Source of the DNA: DDH964 sp963806685
GTDB lineage: Bacteria > Desulfobacterota > Desulfuromonadia > Desulfuromonadales > DDH964
Reading direction: 5' to 3'
DNA: 64,000 nt
Assembly: GCA_963806685.1 (NCBI GenBank)
Contig: CAWDZB010000011.1
Location: 221,872 to 285,871, forward strand
In this document: piece by piece, positions 53,608-61,563 of the stretch
How positions within the stretch are numbered: position 1 is the first letter of the stretch
Layout: every line of letters starts with the position of its first letter
Notes under the pieces: generated by a model
The model's database searches: none
Told to the model about the DNA's origin: nothing
The model's input: the letters and a program-made list of their open reading frames with translations, nothing else
Position numbers and translations under genes: made by a program

Positions 53608-53851
53608 TGGGACGGCACAAGGGTACGCGCGTGATTCCAGGCGGCAGGGAGAACAGGTCAACAAAGACCGGCCCCTGCATTACAGAGCCTCGATAAGTGT
53701 TTGGAGCAGAGTTCGTCTGCAGCCAGAAGGAAATCCCAAGTCGGAACCCGGATGGCTCTAAAAGTTGATCAGTCGCTTGTCAAAGAACGAAAGGAATAAT
53801 CTTTTGCGTTACGGGACTTTTTTACTCTTGACGGCCGGGGGCCTGATAAGT
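53608..53851 (+). mobile_element. Right-end remnant of an IS110/IS1111-type element
   Basis: These 244 bp are identical, base for base as read, to 56097-56340, the right end of the complete IS110/IS1111-type element. They include the subterminal GGGGGCCTG. The remnant ends at the same position, directly before GTTGGAC (53852-53858), which is an attC core. The transposase and left end are absent, cut off at about 53607 where other IS debris begins. Confidence 0.85.
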
Positions 53852-53858
53852 GTTGGAC
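53852..53858. other. attC core remnant (distal end of the array)
   Basis: GTTGGAC on the plus strand (GTCCAAC on the minus) fits the attC core consensus GTTRRRY/RYYYAAC. It lies 15 bp beyond the stop of the TPR lipoprotein cassette gene, just where the attC of that cassette should start. The rest of this attC is lost, replaced by the IS1111-type right end. Confidence 0.6.
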
Positions 53859-53872
53859 ATTCACCCCTTAAT

Positions 53873-54565
53873 TTAAGGCTGTTTCTCATTCGAAAATCTA
53901 TAATCCAAAAGGTTCTGGTAGTAGGTCGAGTTCATATGCTTTAGTTTTGCTTCCATTTCAAACCCTTTATTTTTGTCCCCAATAAAATAATAGGCTTTGC
54001 CAAGGCTAAAAAAATATTCCTCATCATCTTTATTGATATTATGAGCTGACTTTATGTATTTTAGTGCCATGTCATATTCACCTATGCCAAGAAATGATTC
54101 GGCCAATACTGAGTAGGCAACAGCAAATTTTGGATTATATTTAATTGTTTTCTGTAGTTCAGAGATGGCCTCCTTATATTCTCTTTTGTTAAAAAGTTCA
54201 ATTGCCACCCTGTAGCGTATCTCCCAATTTTTCTCATCGTTCCGGAGCGCCTCTTTGTATTCAAAAACTGCCAAGTCTGCCAATTCATTCCCCTGCCTAT
54301 TGATCTGTTCTAATTGCTTAGAGTTGGTTGCAAATTGGCGATAAGTATTTTGCATTAATTTGTAATAGGCATTCCCTAAGAGTTCGTGCGCTTTTGGATC
54401 GTCAGGGTTTTTCTTGGTAGCCTTTGTAAATATCTCGATAGCTTTCTCTATTTTGCCTTCGGCTAAGCAGTGTTTGCCATCCCTCATGAGTGTTTCGAAA
54501 GATGGCTGACTCTGACAACCTAGAGCCGCTCCTACAGCAACCAAAATCAAAAGGGTTTTCCACAT
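53873..54565 (-). CDS. Cassette-borne TPR lipoprotein
   Basis: The 230-residue protein begins MWKTLLILVAVGAALGCQSQ, a lipoprotein signal (lipobox ALGC). TPR units follow (DGKHCLAEGKIEKAIEIFTKATKKNPDDPKAHELLGNAYYK, VFEYKEALRNDEKNWEIRYRVAIELFNKREYKEAISELQKTIKYNPKFAVAYSVLAESFLGIGEYDMALKYI in pieces). It is AT-rich compared with the host. Its start lies 15 bp after the attC core GTTGGAC (minus strand, 54586-54580) and its stop 15 bp before another core. This is the layout of an integron gene cassette. Function unknown; probably envelope-associated. Confidence 0.82.
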   Translation of the reverse strand: MWKTLLILVAVGAALGCQSQPSFETLMRDGKHCLAEGKIEKAIEIFTKATKKNPDDPKAHELLGNAYYKLMQNTYRQFATNSKQLEQINRQGNELADLAVFEYKEALRNDEKNWEIRYRVAIELFNKREYKEAISELQKTIKYNPKFAVAYSVLAESFLGIGEYDMALKYIKSAHNINKDDEEYFFSLGKAYYFIGDKNKGFEMEAKLKHMNSTYYQNLLDYRFSNEKQP

Positions 54566-54579
54566 TATTTATCTCTTCT

Positions 54580-54678
54580 GTCCAACGGTGGAGATAAGCG
54601 GCGGATTGACAACTTTCGAGTACCACCTAACTATTTAAAATTATTGCGCATGTCCCAACCGTCCGCTTGATTACATTG
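54580..54678 (-). other. attC site, larger part (split by IS1111-type element)
   Basis: On the plus strand this runs from GTCCAAC (54580-54586) through AACGGTGGAGATAAGCGGCGG to CCGTCCGCTTGATTACATTG. The two ends are imperfect complements of each other (AAGCGG with CCGCTT), as in the intact attC sites at 59298, 61564 and 62275. The last core, GTTATGT, is found at 56341-56347, on the other side of the IS. Joined, the site would be about 106 bp. It belongs to the sugar-transferase cassette. Confidence 0.78.
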
Positions 54679-54765
54679 ATACTAGTGCAGGCCCCCTCCA
54701 GATAACGAATAATTCGTTATCCTTTTGAGTGTCGACCAAAACCCTCAAACAAAGGAGCCTGCACC

Positions 54766-55815
54766 ATGAAATTCTACACCAAACAGCACAATTTCTATTG
54801 CGGCGTCGATCTGCATGCCGACGCCATGTATGTCTGCATCCTCGATGCTGCCGGCGAAATCGTTGTCCACAAGAACATCCCGACCAGGCCGAAAGCCTTC
54901 CTGCATCTGATCAAGCCTTATCGCGAGGGGCTCATTGTCGGCTGCGAGTGCATGTTCACCTGGTACTGGCTGGCCGACCTCTGTGCCGAGGAAGGGATCG
55001 ATTTCGTCCTTGGCCATGCGCTCTACATGCGGGCGATCCATGGCGGCAAAGCCAAGAACGACAAAATTGATTCCCACAAAATTGCCGTGCTGCTGCGTGG
55101 CGGTTCGTTTCCCCTGGCCTATACCTATCCGAAAAAGATGCGCGCCACCCGGGACCTGCTGCGCCGCAGGAACCATCTGGCCAGAAAACGCGGGGAGTTG
55201 TTCGCCCACATCCAGAATACCGCCACCCAGTACAATCTGCCCGAACCTTTGGGACGGATCGCCAAGCCGAGCGAACGGGGCGAGGTGGCGAAAAAGTTCC
55301 GCGATCCGATCGTCCGGGCCATGGTCGAGGTCGATCTGGCGACCATCGAACATTATGAGGACCTGCTCGGCACCCTGGAGCGGCATCTGGAAAAGATCGC
55401 CGTGGGGCATGACCCGGTCACTCTGGCTTTACTCAAAAGCATCCCCGGTGTCGGCAAGATTCTCGGCATGGTGCTGCTCTACGAAATTGAGGATATTTCC
55501 CGTTTCCCCCGCGAGCAGGATTTCGCCTCCTACTGCCGCCTGGTGAAGCCGGCCAAGCAGTCGAACGGCAAACACTACGGTCATTCCGGCAAGAAGATCG
55601 GCAACGCCCACTTGCGCTGGGCTTTTGGCGAGGCGGTGGTGCTGATGCTCAAGGGGAACAAGCCGGCACAAGCCGTATTGCAGAAACTGGCCAGCAAACA
55701 CGGCAAGGGCAAAGCCCTGGCGATCCTGTCACACCGGCTGGGTCGGGCCGTGTATTACATGCTCAAAAATCAGGTGCCTTTCGATCAGGAGCGTTTCCTG
55801 CGCAAGAGCGCCTGA
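54766..55815 (+). CDS. IS110/IS1111-family transposase (DEDD)
   Basis: The 349-residue recombinase has a RuvC-like DEDD domain (Asp15 in YCGVDLHADAMYV, Glu in GCECMFTWY, KNDKIDSHKIA). The C-terminal Tnp_20 domain has SIPGVGKILGMVLLYEIEDI, and then SYCRLVKPAKQSNGK, HYGHSGKKIGNAHLRWAF. These elements move through a circular form and use a structured RNA from a non-coding end to choose donor and target. AAAGGAG precedes ATG 54766. The 525 bp downstream are non-coding, the side where IS1111 members keep their guide RNA. Confidence 0.93.
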   Translation: MKFYTKQHNFYCGVDLHADAMYVCILDAAGEIVVHKNIPTRPKAFLHLIKPYREGLIVGCECMFTWYWLADLCAEEGIDFVLGHALYMRAIHGGKAKNDKIDSHKIAVLLRGGSFPLAYTYPKKMRATRDLLRRRNHLARKRGELFAHIQNTATQYNLPEPLGRIAKPSERGEVAKKFRDPIVRAMVEVDLATIEHYEDLLGTLERHLEKIAVGHDPVTLALLKSIPGVGKILGMVLLYEIEDISRFPREQDFASYCRLVKPAKQSNGKHYGHSGKKIGNAHLRWAFGEAVVLMLKGNKPAQAVLQKLASKHGKGKALAILSHRLGRAVYYMLKNQVPFDQERFLRKSA

Positions 55816-56340
55816 TGCGGAGGGGGCGGATCAGCCTGACCGCCTAACTGGCGGCAACCACAACGGTGAGATCGACCGAAGCGGCCATCACTAAAGCGCA
55901 GACTTCTGGGATTCAAAACCCTGAACAGGGCCGCATCATCCACCAACCACGGCCAGCCGGTTTTTTTGATTGGCGATCCGCCTCGCTCCCACATTTTCGC
56001 GCGATGGTCCACAAGGGCCAGCGCCGGATTCTGCCCCTTCCCCGATCCCGCACCTAACTGCGGCCACAGAAAAAAGGTGGACTTCGCTATCTTGAATGGG
56101 ACGGCACAAGGGTACGCGCGTGATTCCAGGCGGCAGGGAGAACAGGTCAACAAAGACCGGCCCCTGCATTACAGAGCCTCGATAAGTGTTTGGAGCAGAG
56201 TTCGTCTGCAGCCAGAAGGAAATCCCAAGTCGGAACCCGGATGGCTCTAAAAGTTGATCAGTCGCTTGTCAAAGAACGAAAGGAATAATCTTTTGCGTTA
56301 CGGGACTTTTTTACTCTTGACGGCCGGGGGCCTGATAAGT
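55816..56340 (+). ncRNA. Non-coding right end; candidate guide (seek/bridge) RNA region
   Basis: No gene is visible between the transposase stop and the element tip. IS110/IS1111 elements make a guide RNA from such a non-coding end. Inside, GATAAGTGTT (56181-56190) repeats exactly the element-attC junction GATAAGTGTT (56334-56343). Sixteen bases upstream of it lies GCATTACAG (56166-56174), sharing ATTACA with the target arm GATTACATTG. This pair of matches is what donor and target guides might look like. The distal 244 bp are conserved in the second copy at 53608. Confidence 0.45.
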
Positions 56341-56347
56341 GTTATGT
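56341..56347 (-). other. attC core split from its site by the IS
   Basis: GTTATGT (plus strand) lies 3 bp before the end of the sugar-transferase cassette gene and directly at the right tip of the IS. It is the first core (R'') of the attC whose larger part is at 54580-54678. Confidence 0.65.
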
Positions 56348-56350
56348 TTT

Positions 56351-57142
56351 TTAAAATTCTGTCGATATTGCAAACGGGAATATTAAAGTTTTTATAAAAA
56401 TATATAAATCTAGTTTGAAAGACATATTTTCCAAATAAAAAAGGTCATGCTTAAGTCTTTCACCATAAGAAAGTTTGTATCTTGATCCAGACACTGCCCA
56501 TAGACTTGTTAAGCCAGGCTTCACCTTGATGAGTTCAGATTTATAAAATTCATTTAAGTTGTCATATTCGAACTCTGTGACTGTACTAGTTCATAGAATC
56601 GAAATATCGCCTTTCAATAAGTTGAACAATAAAGGAAGTTGATCTAGGTATGTCCTTCTGAGAAAATTCCCAAACTTGCTAATTCTAGGGTCATTGTTGC
56701 TATCAATATAGTTTTTACTATTTATTTCTTCGTTTATGTAGATAGTTCTAAATTTGAAAACTTTGAAAACTTTGCCATTAAGACCAATTCTTCTTTGTAT
56801 AAATAAGGCAGGTCCTTTAGAGTCGAGTTTTATAGCCACGATGATAATTGGAATAATTGGTAATGTTAAAAAAATACCAATTATGGCAAATGTTTTGTCG
56901 ACCATATTCTTTAATTCATTATTGATTATGTGATTTTTTGTACCTTTAAAATTATCTGGCGTGTAATTTTTGACCATGTTGTGAATTTGTATGAATTGTT
57001 TTTTTAGTAAATTCCTGCTCAGAAAAGAAAATAAAAAGAATAAACCGACGGCAAATATAAAATATGAAATGATTTGGAGATCAATATTGTTCATTGTGCT
57101 ACCGTTTTTTCTGAATGATACTTTTTGTATGAAATAGCTCAC
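56351..57142 (-). pseudogene. Cassette-borne sugar transferase with one nonsense codon
   Basis: A bacterial sugar transferase (WcaJ/PF02397 type) of about 263 residues can be read through a single TGA. An N-terminal membrane part is followed by IIIVAIKLDSKGPALFIQRRIGLNGKVFKVFKFRT, RISKFGNFLRRTYLDQLPLLFNLLKGDISIL, the stop, then VKPGLTSLWAVSGSRYKLSYGERLKHDLFYLENMSFKLDLYIF (given in parts). The stop falls where the family has Gly (KGDMSLVGPRP region), so GGA to TGA is likely and selenocysteine is not. Such enzymes add the first sugar to undecaprenyl phosphate. It is very AT-rich. The 5' side abuts an IS4-type element; the 3' side ends at an attC core. Confidence 0.75.
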
Positions 57143-57143
57143 T

Positions 57144-58389
57144 GCTGTCTCATAAAATGATTGGAAAATAGAAGGCCCGGAAGCTCCAAAATGTTATAAT
57201 GCGTTCGCCAAAACCATTACAATATTGAGGAGTTCCGAGCCATGGCACATTGTAGCACCGTTCTTTCCCAAATAGTGAGAATTTTCCCGAGACATGAATT
57301 TCAGTCCCTTGCCAAACGGCATCATGTGGGGCAGAAGTTTCGCTCATTTTCCCGCTGGTCCCAGTTCGTCGCCATGCTGGCGGCTCAACTGACCGGCCGT
57401 AGCAGCTTGCGGGATGTCGTTGATAGCTTCAGTGCCCAGGGGAGCAAGATCTATCATCTCGGCATCAAAACGTTCAGCCGAGCAACCTTGGCCCGCTGCA
57501 ATGAACAGCAGCCGCATTCGCTCTACGAGGACCTTTTCAAGCGACTTCTGGCCCGCTGCCAATCGATGGCACCACGCAACAAGTCGTTCAAACTCGGCGG
57601 CAAGGTCTACCTTCTGGACGCGTCACTGGTGGAATTGACCCTGTCCTTGTTCCCCTGGGCCAAGTACCAGAAAAGCAAGGGCGCCGCCAAACTGCATGTC
57701 GGTTTGGATGCCGATGGCTACCTTCCCGCCTTTGTCGATCTGACCGAAGGCAGGGCACATGAAATCCACTACGCCCGCGACCTCGATCTACCCAAGGGTT
57801 CCTATATCGTTTTTGACCGCGGGTATACCGACTACTCCTGGTATCAGGAACTGACCGACGACGGGGTCTTCTTCGTGACTCGCCTGAAAAGCAACACCAT
57901 CGTAACCTCTGGCCGGAAACGGCGTGGCCGCAAGAGTCCTGGGGTGATCGAAGACCGGGAAATTCGCTTGGGCAAACTGCCCGGAACCTTCCGGCTGGTT
58001 ATTTACCGGGATGTCGAAACAGACATCACGTATCAATTCGTGACCAATGCCCTGGACATCCCGGCTCAAACGGTCGCCGATCTGTACAAGGAACGCTGGC
58101 AGATCGAGCTCTTCTTCAAGTGGATAAAGCAGAACTTGAAAGTGAAGAGTTTTCTGGGCACCTCGCTGAACGCCGTGAAGACCCAGCTCTGGATTGCGTT
58201 ATGCGCCTATCTGGTTCTGTCGTTTCTGAAGTTCCAGTCGAAAATCGCTGGATCGTTGCAGCGTATGTTGCGAATATTACAGCTCAATTTGTTCGAAAGA
58301 CGCGATTTGCTGGAATTGTTCAAACCAAGGTCAGCAATAAACAGCTTACAAAACAACCAGTTACGGCTCATTTGAAACTATGAGACAGC
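57144..58389 (+). mobile_element. IS4-type insertion sequence
   Basis: Terminal inverted repeats GCTGTCTCATA (57144-57154) and TATGAGACAGC (58379-58389) flank one transposase gene. No flanking duplication of the usual 9-13 bp could be found, since sequences on the two sides differ; a deletion or recombination after insertion is likely. It has cut into the cassette gene ending at 58378. Confidence 0.8.
57242..58375 (+). CDS. IS4-family transposase
   Basis: The 377-residue protein has the N-terminal DUF4372 domain (FRSFSRWSQFVAMLAAQLTGRSSLRDVV) and the DDE domain: LLDASLVEL (first Asp), VFDRGYTDYSWY (second Asp) and YKERWQIELFFKWIKQNLKVKSFLG with the Y-x2-R-x3-E-x6-K signature. It appears intact. 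GAGG-like bases precede ATG 57242. Codon use is like the host, unlike the AT-rich cassettes around it. Confidence 0.92.
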   Translation: MAHCSTVLSQIVRIFPRHEFQSLAKRHHVGQKFRSFSRWSQFVAMLAAQLTGRSSLRDVVDSFSAQGSKIYHLGIKTFSRATLARCNEQQPHSLYEDLFKRLLARCQSMAPRNKSFKLGGKVYLLDASLVELTLSLFPWAKYQKSKGAAKLHVGLDADGYLPAFVDLTEGRAHEIHYARDLDLPKGSYIVFDRGYTDYSWYQELTDDGVFFVTRLKSNTIVTSGRKRRGRKSPGVIEDREIRLGKLPGTFRLVIYRDVETDITYQFVTNALDIPAQTVADLYKERWQIELFFKWIKQNLKVKSFLGTSLNAVKTQLWIALCAYLVLSFLKFQSKIAGSLQRMLRILQLNLFERRDLLELFKPRSAINSLQNNQLRLI

Positions 58390-58740
58390 AATGGAAATAG
58401 CCAATATTGCTGGAATCACAGAAATTGAAATAGAGAATGCCATTGTTTTTTGATTAATATTATTGCTGTAAGTCATTCCCAAGGTTAATACGTCAAAAAT
58501 TATTATCAACAGTAAAAAAATTCTTAACAAGTGTTCAAAATAACCTTTTTCACCATCTAAATTAATATTCAGAGCTGAAATGCAAACAAATATACTGTAA
58601 AATAAAAGTTCAGGTATCTCTGCTATATTTTTGAATGTAATTTGATTTGGATTGCCAAAGTAACTAATAAAAACCCTTAGTATGAATGGTGATAAGGGTA
58701 GAATAATATTTATTAATATCCAATTTGAAAAATTTTTCAT
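58378..58740 (-). CDS. Cassette-borne small membrane protein, 3' end cut by IS
   Basis: The 120-residue protein (MKNFSNWILINIILPLSPFIL...) has four hydrophobic segments and no recognisable family. Its start lies 27 bp after the attC core at 58767-58773. The final residues IAVS and the stop are encoded by the IS4 tip, so the natural C-terminus and its attC are lost. The sequence is strongly AT-rich. It overlaps the read-through tail of the preceding cassette gene in another frame. Confidence 0.6.
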   Translation of the reverse strand: MKNFSNWILINIILPLSPFILRVFISYFGNPNQITFKNIAEIPELLFYSIFVCISALNINLDGEKGYFEHLLRIFLLLIIIFDVLTLGMTYSNNINQKTMAFSISISVIPAILAISIAVS

Positions 58741-59281
58741 AATTGTATTTTTTGAATATTATTGAAACATAACGGATCAGGCATAACTGGGTGCGGTAGA
58801 AGATGGGCGAACCACCGGAATTTTCGCGAATCACCCGAGTTGCTCGCTCCGCGTTAATGCCCTTGTTATGTGGACTTTTTATAATAATATCTGATGTTAC
58901 CCAAATAACTGGTGCGGAAATTATTGCCCCGCATACCCACGCAAAAATACTTTTATAAAAACCACCAAAGATTCCTATTACAACATAGCCAATAGCTAGA
59001 CCTAGGGGCAACCCTACACAACGCAGGTCAAATTCGGTCCCTTCATAGAAATGAAAAGAAATAAAGGCAATCAACAAAACCACCGTTCCTATAATGCCTT
59101 TTATTATTGCTCGGCTAATATAATCCATTGTTCTGGTGCCAACATGAAAGCCTAATTGTATAAAAAATCTCAAAAAAGCTATTATGACAATGAAAACTAT
59201 TAACTTGAAAATTATTGTAAACTGTTTTCTGTATTTTTCTAAGACCTTTATGCACCAGTCATCAAAAGACCATTTTTTCAT
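58664..59281 (-). CDS. Cassette-borne membrane protein that reads through its attC
   Basis: From ATG 59281 (AAGGA six bases upstream, 17 bp after the attC core) the 205-residue frame starts MKKWSFDDWCIKVLEKYRKQ. Four membrane segments follow (about 17-45, 55-75, 85-105, 108-130). The frame then has no stop before the attC. Residues ~138-170 (HNKGINAERATRVIRENSGG...) are the translated attC site, and the tail belongs to the next cassette. The true cassette product may end here only through this read-through. No family is recognised. Confidence 0.55.
   Translation of the reverse strand: MKKWSFDDWCIKVLEKYRKQFTIIFKLIVFIVIIAFLRFFIQLGFHVGTRTMDYISRAIIKGIIGTVVLLIAFISFHFYEGTEFDLRCVGLPLGLAIGYVVIGIFGGFYKSIFAWVCGAIISAPVIWVTSDIIIKSPHNKGINAERATRVIRENSGGSPIFYRTQLCLIRYVSIIFKKYNYEKFFKLDINKYYSTLITIHTKGFY
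58767..58871 (-). other. attC site (105 bp)
   Basis: The ends are ACATAAC (58767-58773) and GTTATGT (58865-58871), a perfectly complementary core pair. Inner arms are GGATCAGGCATAACTGGG and AATGCCCTTGTTATG-side sequences with partial complementarity (GGCAT/ATGCC). The sequence NKGINAERAT encoded on the minus strand is common in such sites of aquatic bacteria. It separates two cassettes. Confidence 0.75.
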
Positions 59282-59297
59282 TTTTTTCCTTTTTAAC

Positions 59298-59402
59298 ACA
59301 TAACGGTAGTGATAACCGGCTGCGATGTATCGGGACAATTCAGTAGAAACCTTTTCGCGAATCGCCCCTGTATCACCAGTCCGGTTGATTATATGGTTAA
59401 GC
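59298..59402 (-). other. attC site (105 bp)
   Basis: From ACATAAC (59298-59304) through GGTAGTGATAACCGGCTGCG to ACCAGTCCGGTTGATTATATG and the core GTTAAGC (59396-59402). CCGG arms pair (AACCGG with CCGGTT). The stop codon of the upstream cassette gene (TAA at 59397-59399, minus strand) lies inside the core, a usual feature of cassettes. Confidence 0.82.
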
Positions 59403-59708
59403 AGCGTTTTTTGATTTAGGCTTGACTAGCCAGAGCCAATAAGAAAGGCCTGAAAAAATAACCAGTGCTGCCAAAAAGCCCAACGAATCATCGAAATCTA
59501 CAAATATGCTTGGCCTTGAGCCTCCAGTAATACTCACTAGGTCTGATAAAAGGCTGTAGGTCCACGCAAGGCTGATGACCACTGTTGGAGCGAAGATCAA
59601 AAACCAGCCCAGCAGAGTAGGTTTGATAAACTTAACCACGCAATTGATTGTAAGCATTGCATAAGGCAGAGAGGCACCCTGATAGTAGGCTACATAGGCA
59701 ATAATCAT
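59397..59708 (-). CDS. Cassette-borne small membrane protein
   Basis: The 103-residue protein (MIIAYVAYYQGASLPYAMLT...) has three to four hydrophobic segments (YAMLTINCVVKF, LLGWFLIFAPTVVISLAWTYSLL, SLGFLAALVIFSGLSYWLWLV). The same frame is open further upstream (SVAYFLLSLPL before the ATG), adding to the first membrane helix, so the true start is uncertain and may use a non-ATG codon. Its stop lies in the attC core. No family is recognised. Confidence 0.6.
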   Translation of the reverse strand: MIIAYVAYYQGASLPYAMLTINCVVKFIKPTLLGWFLIFAPTVVISLAWTYSLLSDLVSITGGSRPSIFVDFDDSLGFLAALVIFSGLSYWLWLVKPKSKNAA

Positions 59709-59798
59709 CAGCGGTAGCGAAAGGAGAAAGTACGCAACACTTGAGTTCCCCTGGAGTTAAAATGAATTTTATGATTCTATTTACCAATTCGGTTAACG

Positions 59799-61563
59799 AG
59801 TCTGTAGAAAAATCCTTCTGACGGGTCGGCCTTCTTCCCATCTTCGAGTTTTTCAGAGTTCAGTTTTCTTCGGGTAAATTCCTTCGAATATCGTTCCCCC
59901 GGCCACATCTCAACCCGGCAGAATGCTTTTGTGCGGGATTTTCTCGCCTATTCTGCCCCCTTGTTACCTAAACAGCCATTCCATACCGGTGGATCTTGGT
60001 CAGGTTGTGTACCAAGGTCATCAACTTCCATTGGCCATCGACCTTGGTCTTTCCGCGAAGGCTGAAGCAATCCAGACCGATGTTTTCCCTCAAGTGCCCG
60101 AAGACCGGTTCGGCGATTCCCAACCGCTGGCTGTAGATGTGGCGTCCCAGCACCGAGTCGATCTTCTGCTTCATCCGGGCCAACGGGCCATCGGCCAGTT
60201 TGGGCAAGACCGCCAGCGGGATGTTGACCTGCCGGGCGCCCTTTTGCCTGGTCGAGCGCAGACACTGGGAGCGTAGTTGACAACTGTCGCAATCGGCCTG
60301 GTGAGCCTGGAACTGCATGAACAGCCGGTTGGCAATCTTGGCTTCGGCGCACTTGAGCCACAGGTGCTTGCCGGCCGGGCAGGTGCAGGTCTTGTGAACG
60401 ATATCCGCCTGGAAATCGGCGGTGGTGTAGCGGGTGTTGGTGCGGGGCTTGGCCACGGGCGCGGGCTTGTGTCGACCGGCGTCGGCAAAGCGGGGGTCCC
60501 GAGAGCGAAAGCCGTTGTCGGCGATGTAGCCGTCGATCTGATTCTTCTCTAAATGCTCCAGGGTCTCGGTACAGTGGTAGCCGCTGTCGGCCAGGATCTG
60601 GGCCTTTTGTAAAACCGTCTCGTCGCCGAGGTTGGTCTTGATCCCTTCGAGCATCGGCTCCAGCAGGCCGTGCTCCTGGCCGGTGCCAAAGGCCTCGGCA
60701 TGGACCACCACCTGATGCTTGGCATCGACCGCCGCTACCCCGGTGTAGCCCTGGACGACCCCGTGCCCGGTCTTCATCTTGGCACTGTCGGGATCGGTGA
60801 TGTTGCCCTTCACTTCCCTCCCGGTGCGCCCGGTCCTGGTCTTTCCCTGGGCCAGAAACTCCTTGATCTTGCGGCTGGCCGCCTGGAGTTTTTCCGCCTG
60901 CTGCTGCTCGCGCTGCCGGAGTGTGGCGTCGGGCACGCCCCGCTGATCCTCGTCCCGATGCTTGTTCAGCAGAAACCGCACCGCCCGGTCGATCTTGGCC
61001 GATTTCTTCTCCAAATCGGCCCGGGTGCCGCTCCATTCCTTGGAGGCGTTCGACGGCATCTTGCAGCCATCGACGGCAAACAACTCCTTGCCGATTAGTC
61101 CCATCTGACCACAGATCAGCAGGACTTGCCGGAACAGACCGGCTATCTGGTCGGCAGAGCCGGAGATAAATTCGGCGATGGTGGTGAAGTGCGGTCGACT
61201 GTCAGCCGAGATCGCCATGAACAGGACGTTCTCCCGGCAGAGCGCTTCAATTCTGCGGCTGCTGGTCACCCCGCGCGAATAGGCCAGCAGGACGATCTTC
61301 AGCAGGATCGCCGGATCGTACGCGGGACGGCCGTTCTCATCGTTCTTGTACTTGGAATCGAATAGACGCAGGTCGAGTTCGTTGTCGACCAGGTGGTGAA
61401 GGGTGTGCTCGAAGGTGCCGGGAAGAATCTGGTCTTCAAAAGCCACCGGCAGAAGCACCGTCTGCTTGTAGTCGTAATCGATAAAGCGGGGCATGCTCCC
61501 TCCTGGAGTTCATTCCAAAAACTGCCCGCATTCTAGCAAATTTCAGGGTTTTTCTACAGCCTC
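59799..61563 (-). mobile_element. IS1182-type insertion sequence at a cassette junction
   Basis: Terminal inverted repeats CTGTAGAAAAATCC (59802-59815) and GGGTTTTTCTACAG (61546-61559) differ at one base. AACG occurs directly on both sides (59795-59798 and 61564-61567), a likely 4-bp target duplication. That sequence is the attC core (CGTT read on the minus strand), so the element sits exactly in a cassette junction. Confidence 0.82.
59968..61494 (-). CDS. IS1182-family transposase
   Basis: The 508-residue transposase begins MPRFIDYDYKQTVLLPVAFED. It has the N-terminal PF05598 region (NGRPAYDPAILLKIVLLAYSRGVTSSRRIEALCRENVLFMAIS), the DDE domain (LFAVDGCKMPSNASKEWSG, ILADSGYHCTETLEHL) and the C-terminal Cys-rich DDE_Tnp_1_6 end (CTCPAGKHLW, CDSCQLRSQCLRS, EPVFGHLRENIGLDCFSLRGKTKVDGQWKLMTLVHN). 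No stop or frameshift is seen, so it looks active. An upstream AGGAGGGA serves as ribosome-binding site. Confidence 0.93.
   Translation of the reverse strand: MPRFIDYDYKQTVLLPVAFEDQILPGTFEHTLHHLVDNELDLRLFDSKYKNDENGRPAYDPAILLKIVLLAYSRGVTSSRRIEALCRENVLFMAISADSRPHFTTIAEFISGSADQIAGLFRQVLLICGQMGLIGKELFAVDGCKMPSNASKEWSGTRADLEKKSAKIDRAVRFLLNKHRDEDQRGVPDATLRQREQQQAEKLQAASRKIKEFLAQGKTRTGRTGREVKGNITDPDSAKMKTGHGVVQGYTGVAAVDAKHQVVVHAEAFGTGQEHGLLEPMLEGIKTNLGDETVLQKAQILADSGYHCTETLEHLEKNQIDGYIADNGFRSRDPRFADAGRHKPAPVAKPRTNTRYTTADFQADIVHKTCTCPAGKHLWLKCAEAKIANRLFMQFQAHQADCDSCQLRSQCLRSTRQKGARQVNIPLAVLPKLADGPLARMKQKIDSVLGRHIYSQRLGIAEPVFGHLRENIGLDCFSLRGKTKVDGQWKLMTLVHNLTKIHRYGMAV

Larger units (their letters stand above)
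54679..56340 (+). mobile_element. IS110/IS1111-type insertion sequence in an attC site
   Basis: The element of about 1.66 kb carries one transposase gene. Subterminal inverted repeats CAGGCCCCC (54688-54696) and GGGGGCCTG (56326-56334) fit the IS1111 subgroup, which has short subterminal repeats and no target duplication. Its right end abuts the attC core GTTATGT and its left end follows the inner attC arm ending GATTACATTG. Insertion at the core of integron attC sites is the habit of the IS1111-attC group. A 21-base palindrome (GATAACGAATA/ATTCGTTATC) at 54701-54721 precedes the transposase gene. The left boundary is uncertain by a few bases. Confidence 0.85.

Noticed and set aside
55966..56250. 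Long plus-strand reading frame behind the IS110-type transposase
   Set aside because: No ribosome-binding site, no family match, and it crosses the repeat shared with the remnant, where it is not open from a start; the region fits a non-coding end.
56567..56569. Selenocysteine in the sugar transferase
   Set aside because: The TGA stands at a conserved Gly, the enzyme has no redox Cys there, and no hairpin follows at SECIS distance.
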